From Paracoccus bogoriensis (GTDB taxonomy: Bacteria > Pseudomonadota > Alphaproteobacteria > Rhodobacterales > Rhodobacteraceae), in the NCBI RefSeq assembly GCF_019431455.1, contig NZ_JAHYSR010000004.1, positions 1-64,000 of the forward strand: DNA of 64,000 nucleotides, read 5' to 3'. The notes under the pieces are model-generated. The model searched no databases and was not told where the DNA came from. It saw only the letters and a list, made by a program, of their open reading frames with translations. Position numbers and translations under genes: made by a program. Shown one piece after another: positions 1 through 9,256 of this stretch; the stretch's first letter is position 1, and every line of letters begins with the position of its first letter.

Positions 1-134
1 GTTTGGATTGGACACCCCGAGCCTGCGGCTCAGCGAGAGCAACGCCACCCCTCACCCCACGAAGTTCAACATCGGGCGGGACATTCCCGAAAATGGAACG
101 CAGAAGGCGCTTGATTATGGGGATACTACGCAGC
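1..134. other. unassigned sequence at left edge
   Basis: No gene is recognisable on either strand. It lies downstream of the truncated transposase fragment and does not continue that protein in any frame I could read, so the IS element was cut here by a deletion or rearrangement. A minus-strand frame is open but resembles no family I know. Confidence 0.4.
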
Positions 135-359
135 TCAGCTGAGTTGTGCAGCAGAGTCGCTGCGTCTGAAGCGGTTGCAGACGGTCGTGCAGGGGCCATA
201 CCGCCCGGGCAGGTCGCGCCACGGCGAGCGCGCTCTCAGCATCCGGAAAACGCCGTTCGGCACGCGCCTGTCATCCATCTGCGCCACCCCGCGCGGGTTG
301 TTGGGAAGAAGGGACAGGATCAGGCCCCATCCGAAATCCGTCGGATCAAATCGCGCCAT
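135..359 (-). mobile_element. IS5-family transposase N-terminal fragment (remnant)
   Basis: This 74-residue reading frame starts MARFDPTDF and contains RGVAQMDDRRVPNG, SPWRDLPGRYGP and NRFRRSD. These match the N-terminal helix-turn-helix region of IS5-family (IS427-like) transposases, typically MARFDLTD..W..I.PLLP..RG..R.DDR, then G.PWRDLP.RYGP and YNRF.RW. Similarity stops after NRFRRSD, and the catalytic DDE domain is absent, so the protein cannot transpose. An upstream in-frame ATG at 389 exists, but family similarity begins at 359. The fragment follows directly on a decayed pepF remnant on the same strand, which suggests an old insertion followed by deletion. The family call rests on remembered motifs; a search against ISfinder would settle the group. 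Confidence 0.75.
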
Positions 360-451
360 CCCATCCTCTATCGCCAGAGAGTGAATCACCAGTCAGACCG
401 GCCGAAAATCCCCTATATGGGGACAAACCCAAGCGTTGGTGGACGCCATTG

Positions 452-574
452 GCCCAGTTCATGGGCCAAGATCATTACGTCGCGCGGTTTCCCGAGGTAG
501 TTCAGCAGGATATAAGGCTGCGCCGTAGGGACGGTCGGATGGGCAAAGGCGCCAGGCGCCTTGCCGGGCCGGTA
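452..574 (-). pseudogene. pepF: oligoendopeptidase F (M3 peptidase) remnant
   Basis: About 40 codons on the minus strand read YRPGKAPGAFAHPTVP, then YILLNYLGKPRDVM and LAHELG. This is the segment just before and into the HExxH zinc site of M3-family oligoendopeptidases (PGKAPGAF.HPTVPS..PY.LLN, R.RDV.TLAHELGHG). The match stops at HELG, so the second zinc histidine is lost, and a different sequence leading into the IS5 fragment takes over. No similarity is visible upstream or in other frames. It is a short island of a dead gene, not a functional peptidase. A full-length pepF may exist elsewhere in the genome. Confidence 0.7.
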
Positions 575-871
575 AGGGCGATGATGGAGCAGAGCCCCTT
601 TTCGTTTGATGTCGTGCGACCTTGCTATCGGACTTCGACACTGCGTCCTTGCACCCACGTTGCGCCAACCGCGGTCGCCAGCCGGCACTTTGAGCTTCTG
701 CTGTCTAGCCGGGGTCCGGGGCAGAACTTCGCCACATTGGCTGTTCCCAACCGAAGCGCATGGATGAGCATGTCGTCACGATGCCGACGATTTCCTGCAC
801 TTGTCGCTACCGCCAGGAGGGCAGCCTGCATCCGGTTCCGGGATATCCCCCATCAGCACCCGGTCATCCGA
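575..871. other. non-coding or decayed region downstream of trpS
   Basis: About 300 bases lie between the pepF remnant and the trpS stop codon. Several short frames are open on the minus strand, but none resembles a known protein and none has a convincing ribosome binding site. No clear stem with a T-run was found to end trpS. Confidence 0.4.
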
Positions 872-1906
872 TCATGTGCGCGTTTTCAGCAGACCCATGA
901 TGTCCTTGGTCCTTTCCAGGATCGGGCGCGCGATGGCGTCGGCGCGCTCAGCGCCATCGGCCAGGATGCGGTCGATCTGAGCGGGGTCGGCCATGTATTC
1001 GCTCATGCGGCGGGTGATCGGGGACAATACCTGGACTGCGATCTCGGCCAGGGCAGGCTTGAAGCTGGCAAAGCCCTGACCTTCGAAGCGCGCCAGAACC
1101 TGATCGGGGGTCTGATCGGCAAGGGCGGCATAGATGTTGACCAGGTTGCGCGCCTCGGGACGGTCCTTGAGGCCGTCCATCTGGCCGGGCAGCGGATCGG
1201 CATCGGTGCGCGCCTTGCGAATCTTTTGCGCGATCGTGTCGGCATCGTCGGTCAGGTTGATGCGGCTGGCATCCGAGGGGTCGGATTTCGACATCTTCCG
1301 CGACCCGTCGCGCAGCGACATGACACGGGTCGCCACGCCCTCGATGAGGGGCTCGGGGATGGGGAAGTGATTGACCTTGTAGTCGTGGTTGAACTTGGCA
1401 GCGATGTCGCGGGTCAGTTCCAGATGCTGTTTCTGATCCTCGCCCACAGGCACCGCGGTCGCCTGATAGGTCAGGATGTCGGCCGCCATCAGCGCCGGAT
1501 AGGCCAGAAGGCCCAGGCTGACATTCTCGGTGTTCTTGCCGGCCTTGTCCTTGAACTGCGTCATCCGATACATCCAGCCGACGCGGGCGACCGTGTTGAA
1601 CAGCCAGGCCATTTCGGCATGGGCGCTGACCTGGGACTGATTGAACAGGACCGATCGCGCCGGGTCCACGCCCGCAGCCATGAAGGCCGCCGCCGCTTCG
1701 CGGATACGGTTGCGCAAGGCGTCCGGATCCTGCCAGACGGTGATCGCGTGCAGATCGACGATGCAATAGATCGTCTCGGCCTCGCCTCCCTGAAGCGCGG
1801 CAAAGCGTTTCAGCGCGCCAAGGTAATTGCCAAGCGTCAGCCCGCCCGAGGGCTGGATGCCCGAAAAGATGCGCGGGCGGAAGGATGCGTTGATCGGGTC
1901 GGACAT
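872..1906 (-). CDS. trpS: tryptophanyl-tRNA synthetase
   Basis: This cytoplasmic class Ic aminoacyl-tRNA synthetase charges tRNA-Trp with tryptophan using ATP. The 344-residue protein has the usual family length. The HIGH-equivalent signature TLGN sits in [12 protein letters not shown] (residues 19-30) and the KMSKS loop is intact ([10 protein letters not shown]). I chose the start at MSDPINASF because the longer upstream frame is low-complexity and unlike the family. The gene is divergent from the rhomboid-like gene, with 77 bp between the start codons. Its 3' side runs into the decayed IS/pepF region. No attenuator-like Trp-rich leader was noticed. Confidence 0.97.
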   Translation of the reverse strand: MSDPINASFRPRIFSGIQPSGGLTLGNYLGALKRFAALQGGEAETIYCIVDLHAITVWQDPDALRNRIREAAAAFMAAGVDPARSVLFNQSQVSAHAEMAWLFNTVARVGWMYRMTQFKDKAGKNTENVSLGLLAYPALMAADILTYQATAVPVGEDQKQHLELTRDIAAKFNHDYKVNHFPIPEPLIEGVATRVMSLRDGSRKMSKSDPSDASRINLTDDADTIAQKIRKARTDADPLPGQMDGLKDRPEARNLVNIYAALADQTPDQVLARFEGQGFASFKPALAEIAVQVLSPITRRMSEYMADPAQIDRILADGAERADAIARPILERTKDIMGLLKTRT

Positions 1907-1983
1907 GAGCGGCCTGCCTTGGAATTTCCTGGCTCGTGGCTTAGCGGTTGGCCGATCCGTTCGCAACCGCCAAGGAAATACCG

Positions 1984-2691
1984 ATGCGTGACCCCTCGAT
2001 GCTGACGCAATCGCCGCTGAACCCGCTGCCGCCGGTGATCTGGCTTCTGGCCCTGCCCATCCTGGCACTGGAGGCGGCCTTTGCCCTTGGCGCCTGGGGC
2101 GTGATCGGCGGCGCGCAGGGGGTCGGGCTGCGGCTGGATGCGATCCGCATGGCGGCCTTTCCGCCGGAACTGGCGCAGCGTCTATGGCAATTCGGCATTG
2201 TCGATACCGGCCAGCTTTATCGCGCGCTCAGCTTCAGCTTCGTTCACGTCTCGCTGATACATGCGCTGTTCGTGGTGGTCTTCACGCTGGCGCTCGGCAA
2301 CATGGTCGCGCAGAACTTCCGTCCCTGGGCGGTGCTGGCGCTGTTCTTCGGATCGGCCATCGGCGGCGCGTTGATCCATGCCGCCATCCTGCCCCTGATC
2401 GGGGCGCGCAATGCGCCGCTGATCGGGGGCTATCCGGCGGTTTACGGGCTTGTCGGGGCCTTTACCTTCCTGCTGTGGACGCGGCTTGCAGCCGAGAATG
2501 CGAACCGGCTGCGGGCCTTCCTGCTGATCGGGATGCTGTTGCTGTTCCAGCTAATCTTCGGTCTGGTCCAGGGCGTGCAAGGTCACGGCTGGATCGCCGA
2601 GATCGCGGGCTTTGGCGTCGGTTTCCTGTTGTCTTTCCTGCTGGTCGATGGCGGTTTGAAACGTGCGCTGGCGCAGATCCGCCAGCGCTAA
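1984..2691 (+). CDS. rhomboid-family membrane protein, probably catalytically inactive
   Basis: The 235-residue polytopic membrane protein has the rhomboid fold signature: an [13 protein letters not shown] segment (residues 84-96) and several hydrophobic helices. The catalytic GxSG is replaced. IGGYPAVYG aligns with the usual IGASGAVYG, so Ser becomes Tyr150. The catalytic His of the AH..G helix becomes Glu206 ([11 protein letters not shown]). It therefore resembles a pseudo-rhomboid, with a binding or chaperone role inferred rather than proteolysis. I chose ATG 1984 because AAGGAA lies about 8 nt upstream; a longer frame opens at 1948. Its TAA overlaps the murJ stop codon on the other strand. 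Confidence 0.85.
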   Translation: MRDPSMLTQSPLNPLPPVIWLLALPILALEAAFALGAWGVIGGAQGVGLRLDAIRMAAFPPELAQRLWQFGIVDTGQLYRALSFSFVHVSLIHALFVVVFTLALGNMVAQNFRPWAVLALFFGSAIGGALIHAAILPLIGARNAPLIGGYPAVYGLVGAFTFLLWTRLAAENANRLRAFLLIGMLLLFQLIFGLVQGVQGHGWIAEIAGFGVGFLLSFLLVDGGLKRALAQIRQR

Positions 2692-4211
2692 CCGCGCCTC
2701 AGGGCGGCTTTCAGCTCGGATGGGCGGTAGCCGCCGATCACGAAGGCCAGCGCGAAGTAAAGCGCCGCGCCCCCGAAGACCATGATCGCCAGCGCGGGAA
2801 TGCGCGGCCAGTCGGTCAGACCCTCGCGCAGGAACCACAGCGCCAGCGCCATCAGCGCCGAGCACGCCAGAAGCCGGGGCAGGGCGCGGCGCAGGCGGGG
2901 ATCGACGCGCACCGCCTCGCCCATCGCGCGGCTGCCCCACCACAGTTGCGCCGCCATGACCCAGGCCGCCAGCGTCGTGGCCAGGGCCGCCGCCAGAAAG
3001 CCGATCAGCGGCATCAGCCCGAAGGCCACGACCGCGTTCACGATCATCGAATGGACCGCATAGCGGAAGGGCGTGCGCGTATCCTCGCGCGCGAAGTAGA
3101 GCGGTTGCAGGATCTTTTGCAGCACGAAGGCCGGCAGGCCAAGCGCATAGACCAGAAGCGCCGCCGCCGTCTGCTGTGTGTCGAATGCGGTGAAGGCGCC
3201 GCGCTCGAACAGCGTGCTGACCATCGGTTCGGCGATCACCGCGATGGCAAAGGCCGCGGGCAGGGTCAGGAACAGGCCGAATTCGGTCGCCCGGTTGAAG
3301 GCCGCCTGACCGCCGGCCGCATCCCCGGCTTCGAGTCGCCGCGCCAGTTCGGGCAGCAGCACCACCGCCACCGCCGCCCCCACAATGCCAAGAGGCAATT
3401 GGTAAAGCCGGTCCGAATAGTTCAGCCACGAGATCGCGCCCTCGTAGCGCGAGGCGACCTGGCGGCCGACCAGCAGGTTGATCTGCACCACGCCCCCGGC
3501 CAGAATGGCGGGCATGGCCACCCGCACCAGCCGCCGCATCTCGGGGGTCAGGCGGGGCAGGCGGGGCAGGAAGGTCCAGCCGTTGCGGTGCGCATCCCAC
3601 CAGACCAGGCCAAGCTGCGCGATGCCGGTCAGCGGCGTGGCCCAGGCCAGCGTCAGGCCGATATCCCAGCCCATCACCCGCGCCAGCGCCATCGCGGCCA
3701 GAAACAGCAGGTTCAGCAGGACCGGCGCGGCGGCGGCGGCGGTAAAGCGGCCATTCGCATTCAGCACCCCCGAGATCATCGCCGCAAGCGAGATCAGCAG
3801 GATATAGGGGAACATGATCCGGCCATATTCGACCGCCAGATCGAAACGCGCATCGCCCTGAAACCCCGCCGCCATCAGCCAGACAAGGCCGGGCATCGCG
3901 ATCATGCCAATGGCGGTCAGGACCAGCGTGCAGAAGAACAGCCCGTTGAAGGCGTCACCCGCGAAGCCCGCCGCATCCTGTCGGTCGCCCAGCTTCTTCG
4001 AGAACATCGGCACGAAAGCCGTATTGAAGGCCCCTTCGGCGAAAAACCGGCGGAACATGTTGGGCAAGGCCAGCGCAACGAAAAAGGCGTCCGAGACCGT
4101 GCCGCTGCCCAGCCAGCGCGCCATCAGGATGTCGCGGGCAAAGCCCGTCAGCCGTGACAGGAAGGTCCAGCTTCCCACGGCGAGGAAGCCGCGCACCAGT
4201 CCGGTTTTCAT
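2688..4211 (-). CDS. murJ: lipid II flippase MurJ
   Basis: This inner-membrane flippase of the MOP/MVF superfamily moves lipid-linked peptidoglycan precursor to the periplasm. The 507-residue protein is very hydrophobic throughout, with about 14 membrane segments expected. It begins MKTGLVRGFLAVGSWT, followed by the characteristic N-terminal LSRLTGFARDILMA and the conserved FFAEGAFNTAFVP. It lies 3 bp after glnD in the same direction, so the two are probably cotranscribed, a usual alphaproteobacterial arrangement. It converges on the rhomboid-like gene, with the two stop codons interlocked. Confidence 0.96.
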   Translation of the reverse strand: MKTGLVRGFLAVGSWTFLSRLTGFARDILMARWLGSGTVSDAFFVALALPNMFRRFFAEGAFNTAFVPMFSKKLGDRQDAAGFAGDAFNGLFFCTLVLTAIGMIAMPGLVWLMAAGFQGDARFDLAVEYGRIMFPYILLISLAAMISGVLNANGRFTAAAAAPVLLNLLFLAAMALARVMGWDIGLTLAWATPLTGIAQLGLVWWDAHRNGWTFLPRLPRLTPEMRRLVRVAMPAILAGGVVQINLLVGRQVASRYEGAISWLNYSDRLYQLPLGIVGAAVAVVLLPELARRLEAGDAAGGQAAFNRATEFGLFLTLPAAFAIAVIAEPMVSTLFERGAFTAFDTQQTAAALLVYALGLPAFVLQKILQPLYFAREDTRTPFRYAVHSMIVNAVVAFGLMPLIGFLAAALATTLAAWVMAAQLWWGSRAMGEAVRVDPRLRRALPRLLACSALMALALWFLREGLTDWPRIPALAIMVFGGAALYFALAFVIGGYRPSELKAALRRG

Positions 4212-4214
4212 GAA

Positions 4215-6974
4215 TCAAGCCTCTGCCCGTTTGGCCCCGTCGGCGATTGCCGCACGCAGTTTCTTTTCCAATGCGTCGCGCTTGGCCGCGCTGTGCAGCT
4301 TCAGCCCGAACATGTCCTTGACATAGAAGCTGTCCACCACCTGCGCCCCGAAGGTTGCGATGACCGCGCTGACGATCTGGATATGGTTCGCCGCCAGCGT
4401 CCGGGTCAGATCGTAAAGCAGGCCGGGCCGGTCGCGGGTATCCACCTCGATGATCGTGTAGATGTCGCTGCCCTCGTTGTCGAAGGTGATATGCGTCGGA
4501 AAGCGGAATTCGCGGTTGCGCTTCTTCGGCTTGTCGCGGGTCGCGAAAGCGTCTCGGGCGACGATTTCCCCCGCAAGGGTGCGCAGGATGGTCTGGCGCA
4601 GCCGGGGCAGGCGATCCTCGGCAAAGGGGTGGCCCTCGGCATCCTGCACCCAGAACACCGCTGTCGCATAACCGTCGCGCGTCGTGTAGGTGCGCGCATC
4701 GACCACATTCGCGCCCATCAGCGTCAGCGCCCCGGCCAGCCGCGAGAAGATCCCCGGATGGTCGGCCAGAACAAAGGCCGCCTCGGTCGCGTCCCGGTCG
4801 GGATCGGCGCGCATCTCGATGCGGATTTCATCGGGGCTGATCTGGTGCAACATCTGGGCAAAGCTGGCCTGCGTGCGGGTGGTCAGGCCCGGCCAGTAGC
4901 TGTCGTAATGGCGCGCAAGCTCGGCCCGGATGTCGCGCGCATCCCAGCCCCTGGCGACCAGCATGTGGCGCAAGCTGCGCTTGGCCTCGGCCTGGCGGCG
5001 GTCGCGGTTCAGTTCCTCAAGCCCGTTTTCCAGCGCGGCGGCGGTTTCCTGATGCAGCTTGCGCAGCAGCGCGGCCTTCCAGTTGTTCCAGGTGCCCGGG
5101 CCGACGCCGCGAATGTCGCAAACGGTCAGCACCAGAAGCATGTCCAGCCGTTTGCGGGTCTTGACCGCCTTGGCGAAGTCGCGCAGCGTGCGGGGATCGG
5201 CGATGTCGCGCTTCTGCGCCACATCCGACATCAGCAAATGATGGCGCACCAGCCATTCGACCGTGTCCACGTCATCCTGGGCAAAGCCGAACCGCGCCGC
5301 GATCCGACGCGCGATCCGGGCCCCAAGGATCGAGTGATCCTCGGGCCGGCCCTTGCCGATATCGTGCAGCAGCGTCGCCAGATAAAGGACGCGGCGGTTG
5401 ATGCCGCCCGCCCGCATGATCTCTGACGATAGCGGCAGGTCCGCGGGATGCTCGCCGCGCTCGATCTCGGCCAGGGCGGCGACGCATTGGATCGAATGCT
5501 CGTCCACCGTATAGTGGTGATAGTGGTTGAACTGCATCATCGCCACGACCGGCTCGAATTCCGGGATGAAGGCGGCCAGCACGCCCAGTTCGTTCATGCG
5601 CCGAAGCGCGCGCTCGGGATTGCCGTGCTTCAGCAGCAGGTCCATGAAGATGCGCGTGGCCTCGGGGTCGGATTGCACCTTGTCGTCGATCAGGTGCAGG
5701 TTCGCCGCCACCAGCCGCATCGCGTCGGGATGGATCAGGATGCCGGTGCGCAAGGCTTCCTCGAACAGGCGCAGGATGTTCAGAGGATCCGCCAGGAACT
5801 GCGCCTCGTTCTCGTAGGACAGCCGCCCCTGCTGGTCGATGAACCCCGCCCGCATCTTGCGCCTGCGCCGGAACAGCCGCCCCAGCACCGGCGCGGTCCG
5901 CACATGGCGGGTTTCCAGCGCGGTCAGAAAGACCCGGGTCAGCTCGCCCACGCGGGTGGCGTGGCGGAAGTAATCCTGCATGAAGAATTCGACCGCGCGC
6001 CGCGCCGGGCCGTCGGCATAGCCCATGCGGCGCGCGACCTCGACCTGCATGTCGAAGGACAGCACATCGACCGGCCGGCCGGCGATCAGATGCAGATGGC
6101 AGCGCACCGCCCAGAGGAAATCCTCGGCCTGCCAGAAGGCCAGATGTTCGTCGCGGGTAAAAACACCCAGATCGACCAGTTCCACCGCCCGGTCCACGCG
6201 GTGGATGTATTTGGCGATCCAGTAGAGCGTCTGCAGGTCGCGCAGGCCGCCCTTTCCCTCCTTGACGTTGGGTTCGAGGACATAGCGCTGGCCGCCCTGC
6301 CGGGCATGGCGCGCGGCGCGCTCATCCAGCTTGGCCTCGATGAATTCGGGGATGGTGCGTTCGAACAATTCCGACCAGAGCCGGTCGCGCAGTGTCAGCG
6401 CCAGCGGCGCATGGCCCGCCACCAGCCGGTTCTCGACCAGCGCGGTGCGGATCGTCATGTCCGCCTCACCCAATCGCAGGCAATCGTCGATGCTGCGGAT
6501 CGAATGGCCGATCTTCAGCTTCAGATCCCACATCATGTAGAGCATCGATTCCACGACGCTTTCTGCCCAGGCCGTGATCTTCCAGGGCGTCAGGAACAGA
6601 AGGTCCACATCGGATGCGGGCGCCATCTCGGCCCGACCGTAGCCGCCCACTGCCAGCACCGCCAGACGTTCGGAATCCGAGCTGGCTTTTTGCGGATGCA
6701 GCCAGGTGGTCGCCACGTGATGCACGGCGATGACCGTGCTGTCCGTGACCGCGGCAATGGCGCGCACCGCCTCGCGCGCGGCGCGCGGATTGCGGGCGAA
6801 ATCGGCTTCGATCTCTGCCAGAGCGCGGGCGCGCGCCTCGGCGATCAGCGCGACGCTGCGGGCGCGGATCTGGCGCGGCTCGGTCTGGCCCTTCATCGCC
6901 TCGTCCAGGGCCGCGCGCAGATCCAGCGGGTTGGCGAGCGTATCGGGCGCCTCCGGATGGGTGGTCGCGCTCAT
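4215..6974 (-). CDS. glnD: [protein-PII] uridylyltransferase / uridylyl-removing enzyme
   Basis: GlnD is the primary cytoplasmic nitrogen sensor. It uridylylates PII (GlnB/GlnK) under nitrogen limitation and removes UMP when glutamine is high. The 919-residue protein has the full domain set. The nucleotidyltransferase motif GGYGRAEMAPASDVD is at 110-124. The HD phosphohydrolase domain has TVDEHS (489-494) and LLHDIGKG (535-542). Two C-terminal ACT domains follow (DHPGIFSRLAGAL and DRPGLLYDLTRTL) for glutamine sensing. It sits between the PBP activator gene (22 bp) and murJ (3 bp), probably in one transcript. Confidence 0.97.
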   Translation of the reverse strand: MSATTHPEAPDTLANPLDLRAALDEAMKGQTEPRQIRARSVALIAEARARALAEIEADFARNPRAAREAVRAIAAVTDSTVIAVHHVATTWLHPQKASSDSERLAVLAVGGYGRAEMAPASDVDLLFLTPWKITAWAESVVESMLYMMWDLKLKIGHSIRSIDDCLRLGEADMTIRTALVENRLVAGHAPLALTLRDRLWSELFERTIPEFIEAKLDERAARHARQGGQRYVLEPNVKEGKGGLRDLQTLYWIAKYIHRVDRAVELVDLGVFTRDEHLAFWQAEDFLWAVRCHLHLIAGRPVDVLSFDMQVEVARRMGYADGPARRAVEFFMQDYFRHATRVGELTRVFLTALETRHVRTAPVLGRLFRRRRKMRAGFIDQQGRLSYENEAQFLADPLNILRLFEEALRTGILIHPDAMRLVAANLHLIDDKVQSDPEATRIFMDLLLKHGNPERALRRMNELGVLAAFIPEFEPVVAMMQFNHYHHYTVDEHSIQCVAALAEIERGEHPADLPLSSEIMRAGGINRRVLYLATLLHDIGKGRPEDHSILGARIARRIAARFGFAQDDVDTVEWLVRHHLLMSDVAQKRDIADPRTLRDFAKAVKTRKRLDMLLVLTVCDIRGVGPGTWNNWKAALLRKLHQETAAALENGLEELNRDRRQAEAKRSLRHMLVARGWDARDIRAELARHYDSYWPGLTTRTQASFAQMLHQISPDEIRIEMRADPDRDATEAAFVLADHPGIFSRLAGALTLMGANVVDARTYTTRDGYATAVFWVQDAEGHPFAEDRLPRLRQTILRTLAGEIVARDAFATRDKPKKRNREFRFPTHITFDNEGSDIYTIIEVDTRDRPGLLYDLTRTLAANHIQIVSAVIATFGAQVVDSFYVKDMFGLKLHSAAKRDALEKKLRAAIADGAKRAEA

Positions 6975-6996
6975 GCTTGGCGGATCGTGCGCTGGA

Positions 6997-8205
6997 TCAC
7001 GATCCCAGCCCGCGCGCGTTGCGTGGCGCAGGGTCGATCACCACAACCTGCCCATTGCGGATCGTGGCCACGGCAAGGCCGCGTTCGGATGTGCCGTCGC
7101 GGTTCAGCCGGAACAGGCCGCCCACGCCTGAAAAACCAGACCGCTGCGTCAGCCCGGTCGTCGTCAGCGCATTGCGCCGCCCTGACCGCGCCAGCGAGGC
7201 GATGGCTGCGGTTCCGTCATAGGCCAGAAAGGCCAGCGGATGGGGCGCCTCGCCATGGGCCTGACGGTAGCGGGACTCGAACTGCGCCATCAGCGTGGGA
7301 TCCGGGATCGCGAACCAGCCCTCGGCCAGTTGCGGCATGGACAGCCGGTCGGCGGGTTGGTCCCACCGTGTCAGGCCCATCAGTTGCGTGGCCTGCGAGG
7401 TGACGCCGGCGCGCGCCAGACTTTCGGTCAGATAGGGCAGCACCGCCTGGTTGTTGGCCGTCATGAAGATCGCGTCCACCTGACCCGAGCGGGCGGCACT
7501 GACGATGCGCGGCGTGGCGTTGTCGATCCCCGTGACCGAGACCGGATGATCCACCCGGCCCGCCAGCCGTGCGCCCTTGCGGGCAATCGCGCGCTCGATA
7601 GCCCGGGCGCCAAGCTGACCTGCAACATCGTCCTCGGCCACCAGCAGCACGTTGCGCTTGCCCTGCGAGAGCCCGTGCGAGACCAGCCGGTCGGCGACGT
7701 TCTCGAAGCTGTTGCCCAGGATGAAGACATTGCCACCCGCGACCTGGGTGTTGTTCGAGAAGGACAGGACATTGATGTTGCGCGGTAGCATGGCGCGTCC
7801 GACCGCATTGGCCGATTCGGCGAAAAGCGGTCCCAGGATGATTTGCGCGCCCGCATCGGCGGCGGCATTGGCCTGGGCGACAGCAGTATCGGGGCTGGTG
7901 CCGCTGTCATAGACACGCAGGTCGATGGCCGTGCCCTGTGCGTCGGCCGCCGCCATCCGGCCGGCATTGCGCAGGCTGCGCGCCAACCAGTCCAGATCGG
8001 CCGAGCCAGAGCCGCCCGGAACCAGGAGCGCGACGCGCACCGGCTCTCCTGGCGCGATCAACTGCCCGATTTCGGGGCCGCTGGCCTGCCCCGTCCCCCC
8101 GCTGGGCTCACATGCAGCGAGAAACAGGCCCGAGATGATTGCGGCACCCCGAATGAAAAGGCTGCGAAGACCGCTTGTGGTCCCGCTTGTCGCGGATGCA
8201 AACAT
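6997..8205 (-). CDS. penicillin-binding protein activator, LpoA-like lipoprotein
   Basis: The 402-residue lipoprotein has an N-terminal signal ending in the lipobox LFLAAC (Cys32). The mature part has a Leu/Ile/Val-binding-protein-like (type 1 periplasmic binding) fold seen in LpoA-type activators of class A penicillin-binding proteins, with segments such as VALLVPGGSGSAD and GPLFAESANAVGRA. I chose ATG 8205 because GGGGA stands just upstream and it places the signal peptide correctly; a longer frame reaches 8325. It is divergent from rsmI, a neighbourhood shared with yraN in many proteobacteria. Its target PBP is not shown. An ABC-type amino-acid binding role is the main alternative. Confidence 0.85.
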   Translation of the reverse strand: MFASATSGTTSGLRSLFIRGAAIISGLFLAACEPSGGTGQASGPEIGQLIAPGEPVRVALLVPGGSGSADLDWLARSLRNAGRMAAADAQGTAIDLRVYDSGTSPDTAVAQANAAADAGAQIILGPLFAESANAVGRAMLPRNINVLSFSNNTQVAGGNVFILGNSFENVADRLVSHGLSQGKRNVLLVAEDDVAGQLGARAIERAIARKGARLAGRVDHPVSVTGIDNATPRIVSAARSGQVDAIFMTANNQAVLPYLTESLARAGVTSQATQLMGLTRWDQPADRLSMPQLAEGWFAIPDPTLMAQFESRYRQAHGEAPHPLAFLAYDGTAAIASLARSGRRNALTTTGLTQRSGFSGVGGLFRLNRDGTSERGLAVATIRNGQVVVIDPAPRNARGLGS

Positions 8206-8302
8206 GTGAAAATCCCCTGTTGATCGCGCATGAACGGCTTGGCGGCAGACTAGGCGCTTGGCCCAGACTTGGCAATCGGGCCCCCGCAAGAAGGAATACG
8301 CC

Positions 8303-9256
8303 ATGTCCGAACCGACCGACCGCATGGAACTGAACCTGCCCTCGCGCCTTGTCGCCCATGTCGAGGCCTTGCGGCTGGATCCCGGCCTCTATCTGGTCGC
8401 AACCCCGATCGGGACTGCGCGTGACATCACGCTGCGGGCGCTGGATGTGCTGAACTCGGCCGACCTTCTGGCCGCCGAGGACACGCGGACACTACGGCAT
8501 CTGATGGACATTCACGGCGTGCCGCTGCGTAGGCGGAGGCTGCTGTCCTATCACGACCATAACGGAGATCGCGCCCGACCCGTCCTGCTGGCCGCACTGG
8601 CGGCAGGTGCCAGCATAGCCTATGCGTCAGATGCAGGCACGCCCCTCGTGGCCGATCCGGGCTATCGCCTTGCACGCGACGCCGCGCAGGCAGGCCACCG
8701 GGTCCATGTGCTGCCCGGCCCTTCGGCCGCGCTTGCGGCCCTCAGCCTGTCTGGCCTGCCAAGCGACCGTTTCCTTTTTCTGGGATTCCCGCCGCCGACC
8801 GAGGCGGCCCGCCGTGCCTGGCTGGAGCAATGGATATGGACCGACGCCACGCTGATCTTCTTTGAGAGTCCGAGGCGCGTTAATCGAATATTGGAAGATC
8901 TCTGCGAAATTGACCCGAATCGATATACGGTGGTGGCACGGGAACTGACGAAGAAGTTCGAAGAGATCATCCGCGGAAGCGCCGCCGAACTGGCGGCGGA
9001 CCCGCGAATGGCGGCCCTGAAGGGTGAGATTGTCGTGCTTCTGGACCGGGCGACGCCGCCCGCGCCGGAGGCAGATCAGGTGGATAGCCGGCTGCGTGAC
9101 CTGATGGCACATCTGTCTGTCAGGGACGCCGCCAAACAGGCAGCCGAGGAATTCGGGCTGCCGCGACGTGACCTTTATCAACGCGCGCTGGTGCTGGGGC
9201 GCGATCAGGAGGGGCGGCAGGACCGACCCGAGGCGGGAGGAGCGGATGGGACTTGA
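8303..9256 (+). CDS. rsmI: 16S rRNA (cytidine1402-2'-O)-methyltransferase
   Basis: RsmI methylates the ribose 2'-O of C1402 in the decoding centre of 16S rRNA using S-adenosylmethionine. The 317-residue tetrapyrrole-methylase-fold protein shows the family signatures LYLVATPIGTARDITLRAL, LLAAEDTRT, SDAGTPLVADPGY and PGPSAALAAL, plus the C-terminal RsmI region (SVRDAAKQAAEEFGLPRRDLY). The chosen ATG 8303 is preceded by AAGGAA; upstream ATGs are less well placed. It overlaps yraN by 11 bp, so translation is likely coupled. Confidence 0.96.
   Translation: MSEPTDRMELNLPSRLVAHVEALRLDPGLYLVATPIGTARDITLRALDVLNSADLLAAEDTRTLRHLMDIHGVPLRRRRLLSYHDHNGDRARPVLLAALAAGASIAYASDAGTPLVADPGYRLARDAAQAGHRVHVLPGPSAALAALSLSGLPSDRFLFLGFPPPTEAARRAWLEQWIWTDATLIFFESPRRVNRILEDLCEIDPNRYTVVARELTKKFEEIIRGSAAELAADPRMAALKGEIVVLLDRATPPAPEADQVDSRLRDLMAHLSVRDAAKQAAEEFGLPRRDLYQRALVLGRDQEGRQDRPEAGGADGT

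Noticed and set aside
449-2005. Open plus-strand frame of about 518 codons opposite trpS
   Set aside because: It is the reverse of a clear trpS gene in GC-rich DNA; its translation is low-complexity and resembles no family.
2184-4157. Open plus-strand frame of about 657 codons opposite murJ
   Set aside because: It mirrors murJ and overlaps the rhomboid-like gene; composition is dominated by Arg, Gln and Gly as expected of antisense frames.
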